Positions 42,492 to 50,078 of a stretch of DNA of 50,189 nt are shown here, in pieces. Source of the DNA: Streptomyces sp. MUM 203J (GTDB lineage: Bacteria > Actinomycetota > Actinomycetes > Streptomycetales > Streptomycetaceae); assembly GCF_022414595.1 (NCBI RefSeq), contig NZ_JADWYO010000047.1, forward strand, positions 1 to 50,189, written 5' to 3'. The position numbers were made by a program, and so were the translations under genes. A model generated the notes under the pieces. The model did no database searches. It saw only the letters and a list, made by a program, of their open reading frames with translations, and was not told the origin of the DNA. Every line of letters starts with the position of its first letter. Position 1 is the stretch's first letter.

Positions 42492-42570
42492 GCTCCTCTA
42501 TAGAGGCTGGACTCATCCACTCCTGTATAGGAGTGACATGAAGAAGAGTGCATCACTCCTATATATGAGT
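42492..42570. promoter_or_regulatory. three copies of the KorSA-type operator before the transfer operon
   Basis: 16-base palindromes of the form rCTCCTnT-ATAnGAGT: 42492-42507 (GCTCCTCTATAGAGGC, overlapping the ribosome site), 42519-42534 (ACTCCTGTATAGGAGT) and 42555-42570 (ACTCCTATATATGAGT). The same type recurs before korSA/pif (43422-43437). A dimeric GntR repressor is the likely binder. Confidence 0.7.
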
Positions 42571-42603
42571 CAACCCGCCACGGAAAGAATCCGCAGCGGG
42601 TTG
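42571..42603 (-). terminator. hairpin after the GntR repressor gene
   Basis: CAACCCGC (42571-42578) and GCGGGTTG (42596-42603) form an 8-base stem with 17-base loop, 18 bases after the repressor stop, between that gene and the operators of the transfer operon. Confidence 0.5.
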
Positions 42604-42621
42604 AGGGGAGTTGAGCGAGCG

Positions 42622-43419
42622 TCAGTCGGTCGCGGGGATCCGGTACTGGAAGACGAACTGGTCAGCGGCCATGAGGGTGTCGCAGACCTCCACGACGCGA
42701 CCCTTCGTAGTCACCGCGTCCCGCACCAGCTGAATCACGGGGGCGCCAGGGCTCAGAGCCAACTCGGACGCCTCCGCCTTCGCGGCTGGCCGAGCCTGAA
42801 GGGTCTCCACGAACTCGGCGAAGCTGTGGCCGTGGTCTTCGAGCCGGGCGTAGATGCCACCGGGGCCGGGGTTCTCGGCGAACAGCTCGGGGATGTCCTT
42901 CACCACGTCCCATGGCAGGTACGACGAGGCGGTCTCCACGGGCGTCCCGTTCCGGAAGTACAGCCGCCGCCGCGCAAGCACCTGCGTCCCCACGTCGACA
43001 CCAAGCCGCTCAGCGATGTCCGCCGGCGCCTCCATAGGCCCGATGAAGAGGACGCTCACCTTGGCCGTGGCACCGGACTGCTCGGACTCGGCGAGGTAGG
43101 CAGCCTTGCCGCCCCGCCGATGAGAAGCGCGGAACCGATCCGAAGACCGAAGCCGTACGGGAGGCCGGTCCTTCACGATCGAGCCCTTGCCGTGACGGGT
43201 CTCGACGAGCCCGCTGGCCCGAACCTCGACCATGGCCTTCCGAATAGTCCCCCCAGCAACCCCGTACCGCTCGACGAGCTCTGACTCACTCGGAACCATG
43301 TCGCCGGCCTTGAGGACGCCGGAGCGGATCTGCTGGACAATCTCGTCCGCGATCTGCACGTACCGAGGTACGGCCCTGCCAGCTCCTGCTGGAGTTCCCA
43401 CAGTCCTACCCACTCTCAT
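42622..43419 (-). CDS. GntR/UTRA repressor (KorSA-like)
   Basis: 265 residues from ATG 43419. GntR winged helix at about 17-85 (VPSESELVERYGVAGGTIRK) and a UTRA ligand domain to the C-terminus. Position between the transfer operon and the pif-like gene matches KorSA, which represses pra/tra functions of pSAM2. The operator copies on both sides fit that role. Its ATG abuts the ATG of the divergent gene (CAT-ATG), so its own mRNA is probably leaderless and the operator covers its -10 region. Confidence 0.88.
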   Translation of the reverse strand: MRVGRTVGTPAGAGRAVPRYVQIADEIVQQIRSGVLKAGDMVPSESELVERYGVAGGTIRKAMVEVRASGLVETRHGKGSIVKDRPPVRLRSSDRFRASHRRGGKAAYLAESEQSGATAKVSVLFIGPMEAPADIAERLGVDVGTQVLARRRLYFRNGTPVETASSYLPWDVVKDIPELFAENPGPGGIYARLEDHGHSFAEFVETLQARPAAKAEASELALSPGAPVIQLVRDAVTTKGRVVEVCDTLMAADQFVFQYRIPATD

Positions 43420-43421
43420 AT

Positions 43422-43437
43422 GCTCCTGTACATGAGT
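43422..43437. promoter_or_regulatory. operator copy at the korSA/pif start
   Basis: GCTCCTGTACATGAGT lies over the beginning of the NUDIX gene and 3 bases past the repressor ATG. It would block both promoters when bound. Confidence 0.65.
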
Positions 43438-43890
43438 AACGGGAGCGCGGGAACAAAGTCAACGCCACTCCACTCGGTGTCCGTGGCCGGAGCGGTAGTG
43501 CGCGAAGACGGCCGCCTCCTGGCCATCCGTCGAGCGGACAACGGCACATGGGAACTCCCGGGCGGAGTCCTCGAACTCACCGAGGCACCGGAAGCGGGCG
43601 TAGCCCGCGAAGTCCTGGAGGAGACGGGCATCCACGTCGAGGTGGACGAGCTGACCGGCGTCTACAAGAACACCACCCGCGGCATCGTCGCCCTGGTCTT
43701 CCGCTGCAAGCCCTCCGGCGGCACCGAGCGAACCTCAGATGAGTCCACCGCAGTCGACTGGCTGACGCCGGCCGAGGTCGAGGAGCGAATGGCCGAGGTC
43801 TACGCGATCCGCCTCCTGGACGCCCTGGACGGAAACGGCCCCCACGTCCGAAGCCACGATGGGCGGCGCCTTCTGGAGAAGTCCGCGTGA
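43432..43890 (+). CDS. NUDIX hydrolase, Pif-like transfer immunity factor
   Basis: 152 residues from ATG 43432 (MSNGSAGTKS); an ATG at 43420 in frame would add four residues. The Nudix box G-x5-E-x7-REVLEETGI occupies 45-67 with all catalytic Glu present. In pSAM2 the pif gene beside korSA carries a Nudix motif and blocks entry of a second element; here position and domain match. The hydrolysed substrate is unknown. Its stop overlaps the next start by GTGA. Confidence 0.82.
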   Translation: MSNGSAGTKSTPLHSVSVAGAVVREDGRLLAIRRADNGTWELPGGVLELTEAPEAGVAREVLEETGIHVEVDELTGVYKNTTRGIVALVFRCKPSGGTERTSDESTAVDWLTPAEVEERMAEVYAIRLLDALDGNGPHVRSHDGRRLLEKSA

Positions 43891-44230
43891 CGGAGCCGAA
43901 GCGGCTGGACAAGTTCGAGAACGTCTACGACTTCCTGCGCCAGGTCCGCCTCCGTCCTGAAGGATGGGTTCGGCACGGTTCCTTGAGCACCTGGGCGCCA
44001 TGCTCGCCGGCTACAGGGTGGCCATGGCGGTGTACAACTCCGAAGAGGACTTCCCCTTCTGGACTCCAGGAGATGTATCCCCGTTCGACACTTGGCTTGG
44101 CCAGCGGAACGGCAGCCTCTCTCCGCCGGGTTGGGCAGTAGAGATCGAGCGCGAAGCCGAAACTGCTAGCACGTCAGGCATTGAGCTGTTCTTCACCTTG
44201 CTCGACCAGTTCCAAGCTGAGCGCCAGTAG
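43887..44230 (+). pseudogene. frameshifted gene downstream of pif
   Basis: The frame from GTG 43887 (VTEPKRLDKFENVYDFLRQ) looks coding to about 43980, then reads as Arg/Pro filler. A second frame continues in coding style from about 43985 to 44230 (LEHLGAMLAGYRVAMAVYNS). Joining the frames near the HGSL codons gives one protein of about 114 residues, so one base has been lost here (or a sequencing error). No slippery heptamer is seen. Coupled to pif by GTGA. Function unknown. Confidence 0.7.
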
Positions 44231-44470
44231 TCGGCGCGGTAAGACTTTCTCTACTTCATCAAGGCACTCGCCGCGCACGGCGCGGCGCGTGCGGCCCGTC
44301 GTCCGGGCCGCCGCTCCTGTCTCCGCCCCGCTCCAGCCCGGCCGCCGTCCCGCACGCCTCCCGGCTCAGGTTGATGGTGGGAGAACCCCTCTGCGGCTGA
44401 GGCTGGTCGGTTCCACGGCTTCACCTCCCGCCCAAAGCCGCTCCACTGACCTCTCAAATGCAAGCATCAG

Positions 44471-44487
44471 GCCCGGTCACCCCGGGC
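44471..44487 (-). terminator. hairpin at the end of the lipoprotein gene
   Basis: GCCCGG (44471-44476) and CCGGGC (44482-44487) with 5-base loop, at the stop codon (TAG, 44489-44487) of the minus-strand lipoprotein gene. Bases 44231-44470 hold no gene that I can see, though the GC-rich stretch at about 44277-44320 is rich in short inverted repeats. Confidence 0.45.
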
Positions 44488-45095
44488 TAGTGAGAGGTGA
44501 CCTTCCACTCCGCAATACTCGCTCCGTCGCCGTTTGGGGTGTACAGAGCTCGCTCGGGCTTCTGATTGCCAGGTACAGGAAACACCAACTTGCCTCGCAC
44601 GCAATCGCCAGCTCGAACCTTTGTCTCGGTCGGGAACTCAGGCTTCGGGAAATCTCCCCACGTCAACGACGAAGGTTCTACGCGGCTGCCGTCCTCGTAA
44701 GCCAAGGTCCAGTCGGTATGTGAGGACCACACCTCTCCCCTCCCGGTGCACACTTTGATATCGAGTGCGCCCCACACGTAGCTTTGTTCGCCGCTCACCT
44801 CCGCAGCTGAGCCAACACTGGAAACGGGCTGACGCCAGCTGGCAACGGTTGTGTCACCAGTGGTTGACATGTCGTCCGTACCCCACTGCGCTGTCTCTCC
44901 GATCTCATACACCGAGGGCCCCTCGGGTGTCTCCTCTTCAGTGGGTGTGGGTGTGGGTGTGGCAGGGGCCTTGCTCTGCGTGATCTCCTTGTCGGCCTGC
45001 GGCTTGGCGTCTGACACGCTTCCATTGCTGCCACAACCTGTGAGGACGAGGCTGACGGCACTGATGGCTGCGACAGCGATGTTGGTCTGGCGCAT
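44487..45095 (-). CDS. putative lipoprotein
   Basis: 202 residues from ATG 45095 (MRQTNIAVAAISAVSL). Signal peptide with lipobox LVLTGC; Cys21 would be lipidated. It continues with a Lys/Thr/Pro-rich spacer (TPTPTPTEEETPEG) and a beta-rich domain of about 120 residues ending WKVTSH, with two Cys (VCTGRG, GDCVRG) that may pair. It resembles DUF4352-type extracellular domains but I am not sure. Codon use is less GC-biased than that of the surrounding genes, a sign of transfer. Confidence 0.75.
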   Translation of the reverse strand: MRQTNIAVAAISAVSLVLTGCGSNGSVSDAKPQADKEITQSKAPATPTPTPTEEETPEGPSVYEIGETAQWGTDDMSTTGDTTVASWRQPVSSVGSAAEVSGEQSYVWGALDIKVCTGRGEVWSSHTDWTLAYEDGSRVEPSSLTWGDFPKPEFPTETKVRAGDCVRGKLVFPVPGNQKPERALYTPNGDGASIAEWKVTSH

Positions 45096-45833
45096 AGTTC
45101 CCCAAGAACGTGCGGTGGTGTAGTCCTGCACGTCATCGTCGGACACTGGTGGCAGCCATGAAGGGAGAGTGACGGAACAGTTACCTTCTGATTGAGGCTA
45201 CGGCGATAGATCCATGATGTTGGTGGTCCACTGCCCGACTGCGGTTCGCGGCGACCGGTGATCGGTGGCGGCTGAGGAGGACCGCGCTGGTGCTGGTGGC
45301 TGTTCCGGTGCACGTCAGAACGATGCCTCCGGCGGGGGCGCAACGACGCCGGGATGGAGGGGGCGCCGCTTGCGGGTGCGGGCACGTCGTGGCGGGCGCA
45401 GGGAGGCTCCCATCCCGCATGCCATCGACCCAGGCAGAGCCGAGCAGACACGAGCCCTGGCGTCCAGGTCGTTCGTCCAGTGGGGCGCTCCACCTGGACG
45501 CCAGGACCCGCGCCCGCTCCACATACGTGTGGGTCGACGGCATACGGGATGGGAGCCGGGGTGAGTGGTGGGCAGGGGAAGCGGGGCCGTCCTCGGGCCG
45601 TCTGGGGGCCGTTCGGGGGTGCTCAGGGCGGACCAACGGTGACAGACGACGACGGGAGGGCGGGGGAGCGGCAGCAGGTCAGCCCCAGGTAGTGGGCCCA
45701 GGAGCACGCGGTTTTCGCCCTGGGGTGGCGGTACGGCAAGATGGGGTGTTTCTCGCCGCGGTGCGGGTGCGGTCTGTCGACGGGGGCGCCACACGCGACC
45801 GCGCCTCCCGGCCATGTCGGCAGCACCGCTAGG
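45096..45833. other. 738-base gene-free region with large inverted repeat
   Basis: No convincing gene; open frames on both strands read as Pro/Arg/Gly filler. It contains the inverted repeat at 45405-45557. The position between two minus-strand genes within the element suggests a cis-acting site such as a replication origin or clt, or the remains of an insertion. Confidence 0.6.
45405..45557. repeat. large interrupted inverted repeat
   Basis: The outer arms 45405-45432 and 45530-45557 match in 26 of 28 positions. The inner arms CCTGGCGTCCAGGT (45456-45469) and ACCTGGACGCCAGG (45492-45505) are perfect. The parts in between are not well conserved. Confidence 0.75.
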
Positions 45834-46595
45834 TCACGGGACCTCGGGGGGTTCCTTCAGTCGATCGAGGTCCAGCAGGTAGCTGTTCCTCCACCTGTCA
45901 TAGTCGTATGTGCTCCCTTGGATCTCCCGAGCGACCGTCAGCAGTCCGTGGCGCTGCAGCTCCTTGTTGGCCTTGGTCCACGTGTCCGGGGAGAGGCCGT
46001 AACGCCGCTGCCTATCCGTCGGGATGTACTGCGGCTCCTCTTGCTTGCCCAATGCCTCTCTGAGGACGAGCAGGAGAGCTACCGCTGTCGGCGTCAGCTC
46101 CAAGATCCAGCCCTGCGTCCAGAACTCGGCCGGAATCCCGACATACCGGCCCCGGTTCTCCTTCTGTTCGATGGGGCGGACGTACTCACGCCCATTGCCG
46201 GCAGCGCTCAGCAACCTAATCTCTGCGGGGCCTCCCCAGCGTGGCTCCAACTTGATGAAATCGTTCTCGGCAAGCCACTTCAGGTTGCGCTGTACGCGAC
46301 GATCACCCTTCCGTGGATCAAGGTTCAGCATCCGCGCCCACGCTTTCGGCGTCGGCGGCTTCCTGAGGTTGAAGGGTTCCTTCGTCGCCATCATCGTGAT
46401 GCACAGATAGAGGCTCAGCCGCACGGATCCGCCCTGGCCCCCCTGGATCATCCGAGCCAGCGGCGGGCGACGGTCTTGCCCCTCCTTAGCGATGACGAAG
46501 TCAGGCGGGAAGGGCACGTTCCCGGTCCGCTGTGACTTGCTTGCCACCATCCGTAGTTCGCGCACTGCCGCAGCGCGCGACTCGTCCATTTCCAT
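45834..46595 (-). CDS. hypothetical protein, possible winged-helix DNA-binding protein
   Basis: 253 residues from ATG 46595. Basic, soluble; two regions look like winged helices: about 75-125 (TPKAWARMLNLDPRKGDRRV, then LKWLAENDFIKLE) and about 185-235 (LSPDTWTKANKELQRHGLL). I do not recognise the family. A replication or copy-control role for the element is possible. The upstream gap is AT-rich. Confidence 0.7.
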   Translation of the reverse strand: MEMDESRAAAVRELRMVASKSQRTGNVPFPPDFVIAKEGQDRRPPLARMIQGGQGGSVRLSLYLCITMMATKEPFNLRKPPTPKAWARMLNLDPRKGDRRVQRNLKWLAENDFIKLEPRWGGPAEIRLLSAAGNGREYVRPIEQKENRGRYVGIPAEFWTQGWILELTPTAVALLLVLREALGKQEEPQYIPTDRQRRYGLSPDTWTKANKELQRHGLLTVAREIQGSTYDYDRWRNSYLLDLDRLKEPPEVP

Positions 46596-46878
46596 GATCT
46601 TTTGCCTTCTTGCAGGAGAAACAGGGGTGCGGGGGTCCTGGTGTTACGGGGGTGCTGCTGTTCTTCCTTATAGCCTTCCGGTGCAACGGTCAGAGCACTG
46701 CTGTACAGAGAAAGATTCAATCTGCCACATCATGCACTAAGCGTCGACACAAATGGCTGTGGAGTCCTGCACTATGGCAAGTCATGCCGTTTGACCTGGA
46801 GTTTTGCTCCTGTCAGCCTCTACCTCAGAGGCAGGGGAGGCTCCCTCTAACGACTGTTATGAAGGCGATTGGACTCAT
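46596..46878. other. AT-richer divergent gap
   Basis: 283 bases, less GC-rich than the rest of the window, between the winged-helix-like protein gene and a small membrane protein gene. It holds the palindrome CTGTACAG (46701-46708), two TGCACTA copies 35 bases apart (46733, 46768) and a short hairpin GCCTCT/AGAGGC (46816-46832). No gene seen; probably two divergent promoters. Confidence 0.5.
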
Positions 46879-47076
46879 ATGCGCAACAACGACACGTCTC
46901 AGCGTGGGCTGTGGGCAGCGATCATCATGGTTGGTGCCCTGGCGATCGGCTTCGCTGTAACTGGTCTCTTCTGGATCACTGGCACGCAGGTCCCCGGGGC
47001 TCTCGGCGCAGGGGGCGCCGCATTCCTGGGCACAGCCACACTTGGCATCACCGTGCGGAGGTTCCTCACCGACTGA
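46879..47076 (+). CDS. small membrane protein
   Basis: 65 residues from ATG 46879 (MRNNDTSQRGLWAAI). Two transmembrane helices (about 11-34 and 40-57) with a short cytosolic C-terminus (RRFLTD). No recognised family. Ends well before the terminator at 47255. Confidence 0.6.
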   Translation: MRNNDTSQRGLWAAIIMVGALAIGFAVTGLFWITGTQVPGALGAGGAAFLGTATLGITVRRFLTD

Positions 47077-47254
47077 GACGGACCAGCGAGTGCCACAAGA
47101 GGGCATGCGGGGCGACGGCCGGGTGCCCTCGGCGCTCAACGTTGCTGGCGGGGACGTGGCCTATTCGTGGACGACTTCGTGTCATGCGGTGGCCGACAGT
47201 CCCCTGACCGGCAGAGACGTGCTTAGTACACGCGGCCTCCGGAGCCGTGTGCGC

Positions 47255-47282
47255 GAAGCCCCGGGCTTTGGCCCGGGGCTTC
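47255..47282. terminator. bidirectional terminator
   Basis: GAAGCCCCGGGC (47255-47266) and GCCCGGGGCTTC (47271-47282) form a perfect 12-base stem with loop TTTG. It lies between the convergent small membrane protein gene and the minus-strand genes that start at 47652. Confidence 0.88.
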
Positions 47283-47304
47283 GTGTCGTTGTGGCGCGCG
47301 GCTG

Positions 47305-47652
47305 TTAGCCGAAGGCGCCTGCCGGCAGGTCGGGGACCTCGTTGCTGTCTCCGTGGTCGGAGGTGCCCGGCGTCGGGAGGCGGTGGCCGCGGCTTGCGGC
47401 TACGCGGAGTGCGTCTCGCAGGGCGCCGGTGAGGTCTGACGCTACGAGACGGAGTTCTTCCGGGGTCGACGACTCGTCGGCGAGTACCTCATGGGCGTGC
47501 TCCAGGAGCTCGGCGGCGATGTCGAGTTGGGCGGCTTCGGTGCGGTCGGCCAAGCGGGACAAGGGGCTGTCGGTGCCGTCGGTGCTCAGGAAGCAGGGCT
47601 TGCCGTCGGGGCCCGACCATGGGAGGAGTCGGAGCTCGTTGTGGGGCGTCAT
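47305..47652 (-). CDS. hypothetical protein coupled to the GntR gene
   Basis: 115 residues from ATG 47652 (MTPHNELRLLPWSGPDG). An N-terminal strand-rich part (LLPWSGPDGKPCFLSTDGTD) and a helical part (about 35-90). Its ATG overlaps the stop of the GntR gene by ATGA. The family is met in Streptomyces as an accessory protein; no function known to me. Confidence 0.7.
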   Translation of the reverse strand: MTPHNELRLLPWSGPDGKPCFLSTDGTDSPLSRLADRTEAAQLDIAAELLEHAHEVLADESSTPEELRLVASDLTGALRDALRVAASRGHRLPTPGTSDHGDSNEVPDLPAGAFG

Positions 47653-48359
47653 CCTTCGGCCCTTCTGTCTTCGGGCGTGTGGTGGGTGGTGAAGACGGCT
47701 TCCGCGCGGTCGCCGGGGAGAGCCAGGAGCGCGGCCTCGACGACGCGGCCGGCGGTGTCGGTCGCTACGCGGGTGATCGCCAGAACGGCGAGGGTCGGGC
47801 TGATTCGGAGGGTTGCCGCTTCCACCGGGGTGGGGAGGCGAGCGCAGAGTCTCTCCTCGACCTCGGCCAGTGGCGTCGCCACGGTTGTGGGCCAGGTCGA
47901 CTCGTCGGGTATGACAGCCGGCGCCAGATCGCGAGGGATGTAGACGCGGGACAGGCTGTGCGGCGAGGTTCCGTCGTGACTCAGACACTGGAATTCGGTG
48001 AGGGGACTGCCAGCGGGCACCCGCAGCAAGACGGGCAAGTGGCCGCGCGCCCGGATTTTGGTGGTGCGGACGCTGATCTGCAAGCCCGGAGTCGGCAATG
48101 TCGGGGCGCCGCCGAGGTACGTGATCCTGCGAAGAGGGGGACGAACGAAGTTGCCCTTGCCATGGACCTTTTCGACGAGGCCTTCGGCCTGGAGGAGCGC
48201 GAGGGCGCTCCGCAGGGTCGGCGTGCTAACCGTGTAGCGGGCGGCGAGTTGAGCTTCGGAGGGGAGGCGGTCGCCGGCCTTGATGCGGCCGGTTGAGATC
48301 TGGGCCCTGAGGTCATCGGCGATGACGTGACGGCGAGAGGCCACGGCGCTGATCACCAA
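47649..48359 (-). CDS. GntR/UTRA transcriptional regulator
   Basis: Up to 236 residues; TTG 48359, GTG 48356 and GTG 48344 are all possible starts. Winged helix at about 10-75 (DRLPSEAQLAARYTVSTPTL), then a UTRA domain. Overlaps the upstream small gene by up to 47 bases and the downstream one by ATGA. Ligand unknown. Second of three GntR regulators in the element region. Confidence 0.85.
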   Translation of the reverse strand: MVISAVASRRHVIADDLRAQISTGRIKAGDRLPSEAQLAARYTVSTPTLRSALALLQAEGLVEKVHGKGNFVRPPLRRITYLGGAPTLPTPGLQISVRTTKIRARGHLPVLLRVPAGSPLTEFQCLSHDGTSPHSLSRVYIPRDLAPAVIPDESTWPTTVATPLAEVEERLCARLPTPVEAATLRISPTLAVLAITRVATDTAGRVVEAALLALPGDRAEAVFTTHHTPEDRRAEG

Positions 48360-48576
48360 CTCTCTGCATCCTCAGGGCGATGAGCCGGGTTCGGGAGTGC
48401 ATGGTCAGCAGTTCGCCCGACTCGAAGAGGAGGCGCTTTGCACCGCCCGGAAGTTGGATGAGGTCGGCCACGCGGCACGGCTGGCCGCCAATCTGGATGA
48501 CGTCGCCCCGCTGGACGTTGGCCGAGGTGATCTCGACGTTGGAGGCCAGCGCGCCGCTCGGCGTCCAGCTCCTCAT
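48313..48576 (-). CDS. small conserved protein upstream of the GntR gene
   Basis: 87 residues from ATG 48576. The middle VQRGDVIQIGGQPCRVADLI and the later LLFESGELLTMH are beta-rich, resembling short Streptomyces proteins that sit beside GntR genes. The last 15 residues overlap the GntR start region, so an earlier end of the functional part is likely. Joined to the preceding gene by a 4-base overlap. Confidence 0.65.
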   Translation of the reverse strand: MRSWTPSGALASNVEITSANVQRGDVIQIGGQPCRVADLIQLPGGAKRLLFESGELLTMHSRTRLIALRMQRVGDQRRGLSPSRHRR

Positions 48577-48749
48577 GGGGTCGCCTCCTTCGGCGCTTTC
48601 CGGTCGGCCGCCGGGTGGCAGGGGCAGTTACACGCCTCGTAGATCACGGGGACGCCGACCGGTGCCAGGGAGGGCGAGGACTGCGCGCACTCGTGGTGCG
48701 TGCCGATCCGACACGAGCTCGATCGGTAGGGGGCGGCTTTCGCTCGCAT
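48573..48749 (-). CDS. small Cys/His-rich protein
   Basis: 58 residues from ATG 48749 (MRAKAAPYRSSSCRIG). Cys and His in SCRIGTHHECAQS and EACNCPCHPAA suggest a zinc site. Found in Streptomyces beside GntR genes; function unknown. Short frame but coupled by ATGA to the following gene. Confidence 0.65.
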   Translation of the reverse strand: MRAKAAPYRSSSCRIGTHHECAQSSPSLAPVGVPVIYEACNCPCHPAADRKAPKEATP

Positions 48750-48788
48750 CAGTAGACCTCCGGCGGCACAAGGTGCGGCGGCCCTAAG

Positions 48789-48808
48789 GGGCGCACTCTG
48801 GTGCGCCC
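48789..48808 (-). terminator. hairpin between small genes
   Basis: GGGCGCAC (48789-48796) and GTGCGCCC (48801-48808) with loop TCTG, 40 bases after the minus-strand stop at 48848. Confidence 0.5.
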
Positions 48809-48847
48809 AACTGCGCGGCAGATACGGTTCAACACGCTGATCAGCTC

Positions 48848-49126
48848 CTATCGCTGATGGCCAGGTCCCCGGACATCGCCCGTCGCGGGGACCGTTCTGT
48901 GTATGGCGGCCCATAAGGTGCGGCCGTTTAAGCTGCTGGCCTGGAGTCCGAATCGATCGGCCTCCGTCACCACTTCCAAGGCCTCCCGCCATGTTTCGGC
49001 GGGGAGCGATTCCGGCACCTCCGCTTCGATCCACGTGTGACAGGCGTGCTCCTCCACGCGCGTGGTGAGTCCGAGGGTGGACAACCTGGCGGCGATGTCT
49101 TCCGCGCTTGCTGCCGAAGCGGGCAC
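48848..49126 (-). CDS. hypothetical protein, divergent from GntR
   Basis: 92 residues from GTG 49126 (VPASAASAEDIAARL) with a GGAGG site upstream. Alpha/beta pattern (TTRVEEHACHTWIEAEVPES, then WREALEVVTEADRFG). Unknown function. Divergent from the GntR regulator at 49206, so probably under its operator. Confidence 0.7.
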   Translation of the reverse strand: MPASAASAEDIAARLSTLGLTTRVEEHACHTWIEAEVPESLPAETWREALEVVTEADRFGLQASSLNGRTLWAAIHRTVPATGDVRGPGHQR

Positions 49127-49166
49127 AGGAGAGCCTCCGTCGCCAAGGGATCACGTTGCGTGAAGT

Positions 49167-49199
49167 TAGTTAACTAGATTAGGGCTAGTGGACTAGATT
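49167..49199. promoter_or_regulatory. tandem palindromic repeats before the GntR gene
   Basis: TAGTTAACTAGATT (49167-49180) and TAGTGGACTAGATT (49186-49199) are 14-base near-copies 19 bases apart. Each holds a TAGTnnACTA dyad. They fill the 79-base divergent gap and are probably operators of the adjacent GntR protein. Confidence 0.65.
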
Positions 49200-49205
49200 T
49201 TCCAT

Positions 49206-49967
49206 ATGCCTGAGCAGCAGCCGCCGTATATCCGCATCGCTGACGAACTCCGGCGGAGGATCGCGGAGCACGAGTGGGAGCCCGGAGACCGGCTCCCCTC
49301 GCGTGCCCAGATCGGCCAGGAGTGCGGCGTCGGCGAGAACGTCGTCCGTCGGGCGCAGGAACTGCTGATCTCCCAAGGGGTCCTGGAGGGGCGGACGGGA
49401 TCCGGAACGTACGTCGCGGAGCCCCGTCAGCGTGTGCGTGTAGTCCGCTCGTCAGCGCGCGAGCAGGGTGGCGGTTCGCCGTTCCGGGCCGACATGAAGG
49501 CCTTGGGCAAGCAGGGTGACTGGGAGAGTCGGACCGAGGCCAAGGTTCCGGCGCCGGCGGAGATCGCGGCGCGGCTCGGCATCGCCGAGGGTGACCCGTG
49601 CGTCCGAACGGTGTACGAGTTCCTTGCCGACGGTCGGCCCGTGCAGTTGTCGACGAGTTGGGAGCCGTATGACCTCACTGGCGGCACTCTCGTTGTCCTT
49701 CCCGAGGGCGGGCCTCACGCCGGGACTGGCGTCGTGAACCGGATGGCCCAGATTGGCGTCACCATCAGCCATGCCGTGGAGCAGCCCGAGCCGCGGCAAG
49801 CGACCGCCGAGGAAGCATCGCTCCTCGGGATTACGAAAGCCGCGCTCGTCACACACATTCGGCGGACCTACTACAGCGACCAGGGGCAGCCCGTGGAGAC
49901 CGCTGACATTGTTGTGCCCGCCGCCCTCTGCGAGATCGTCTACGAGGTTCCGACCAACCGGCACTGA
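49206..49967 (+). CDS. GntR/UTRA transcriptional regulator
   Basis: 253 residues, ATG 49206 (MPEQQPPYIRIADEL). GntR winged helix at 7-70 (DRLPSRAQIGQECGVGENVV) and a UTRA domain to the end (SWEPYDLTGGTL). Third GntR regulator of this region. Likely binds the TAGT-n2-ACTA repeats in its own promoter. Confidence 0.9.
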   Translation: MPEQQPPYIRIADELRRRIAEHEWEPGDRLPSRAQIGQECGVGENVVRRAQELLISQGVLEGRTGSGTYVAEPRQRVRVVRSSAREQGGGSPFRADMKALGKQGDWESRTEAKVPAPAEIAARLGIAEGDPCVRTVYEFLADGRPVQLSTSWEPYDLTGGTLVVLPEGGPHAGTGVVNRMAQIGVTISHAVEQPEPRQATAEEASLLGITKAALVTHIRRTYYSDQGQPVETADIVVPAALCEIVYEVPTNRH

Positions 49968-50078
49968 CGTCCGTGGCTGGAATCGTCATGCCGGACGCGG
50001 GTGACGTCTGTAGGTCGCTCGCTCCAGAGCAACTCCAGTCCAGAGCCACTCTTCCGACCTCGGCTGTACGGTCACCAT

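Noticed and set aside
43980..43990. programmed -1 frameshift site
   Set aside because: The shift direction would fit, but there is no slippery X-XXY-YYZ heptamer and no downstream structure that I can see; a one-base deletion is simpler.
45290..45832. 180-codon frame through the inverted repeat
   Set aside because: Repeat arms give similar peptides on opposite strands (WVDGMRDGS/WVDGIRDGS), but the rest is filler; the similarity follows from the DNA repeat.
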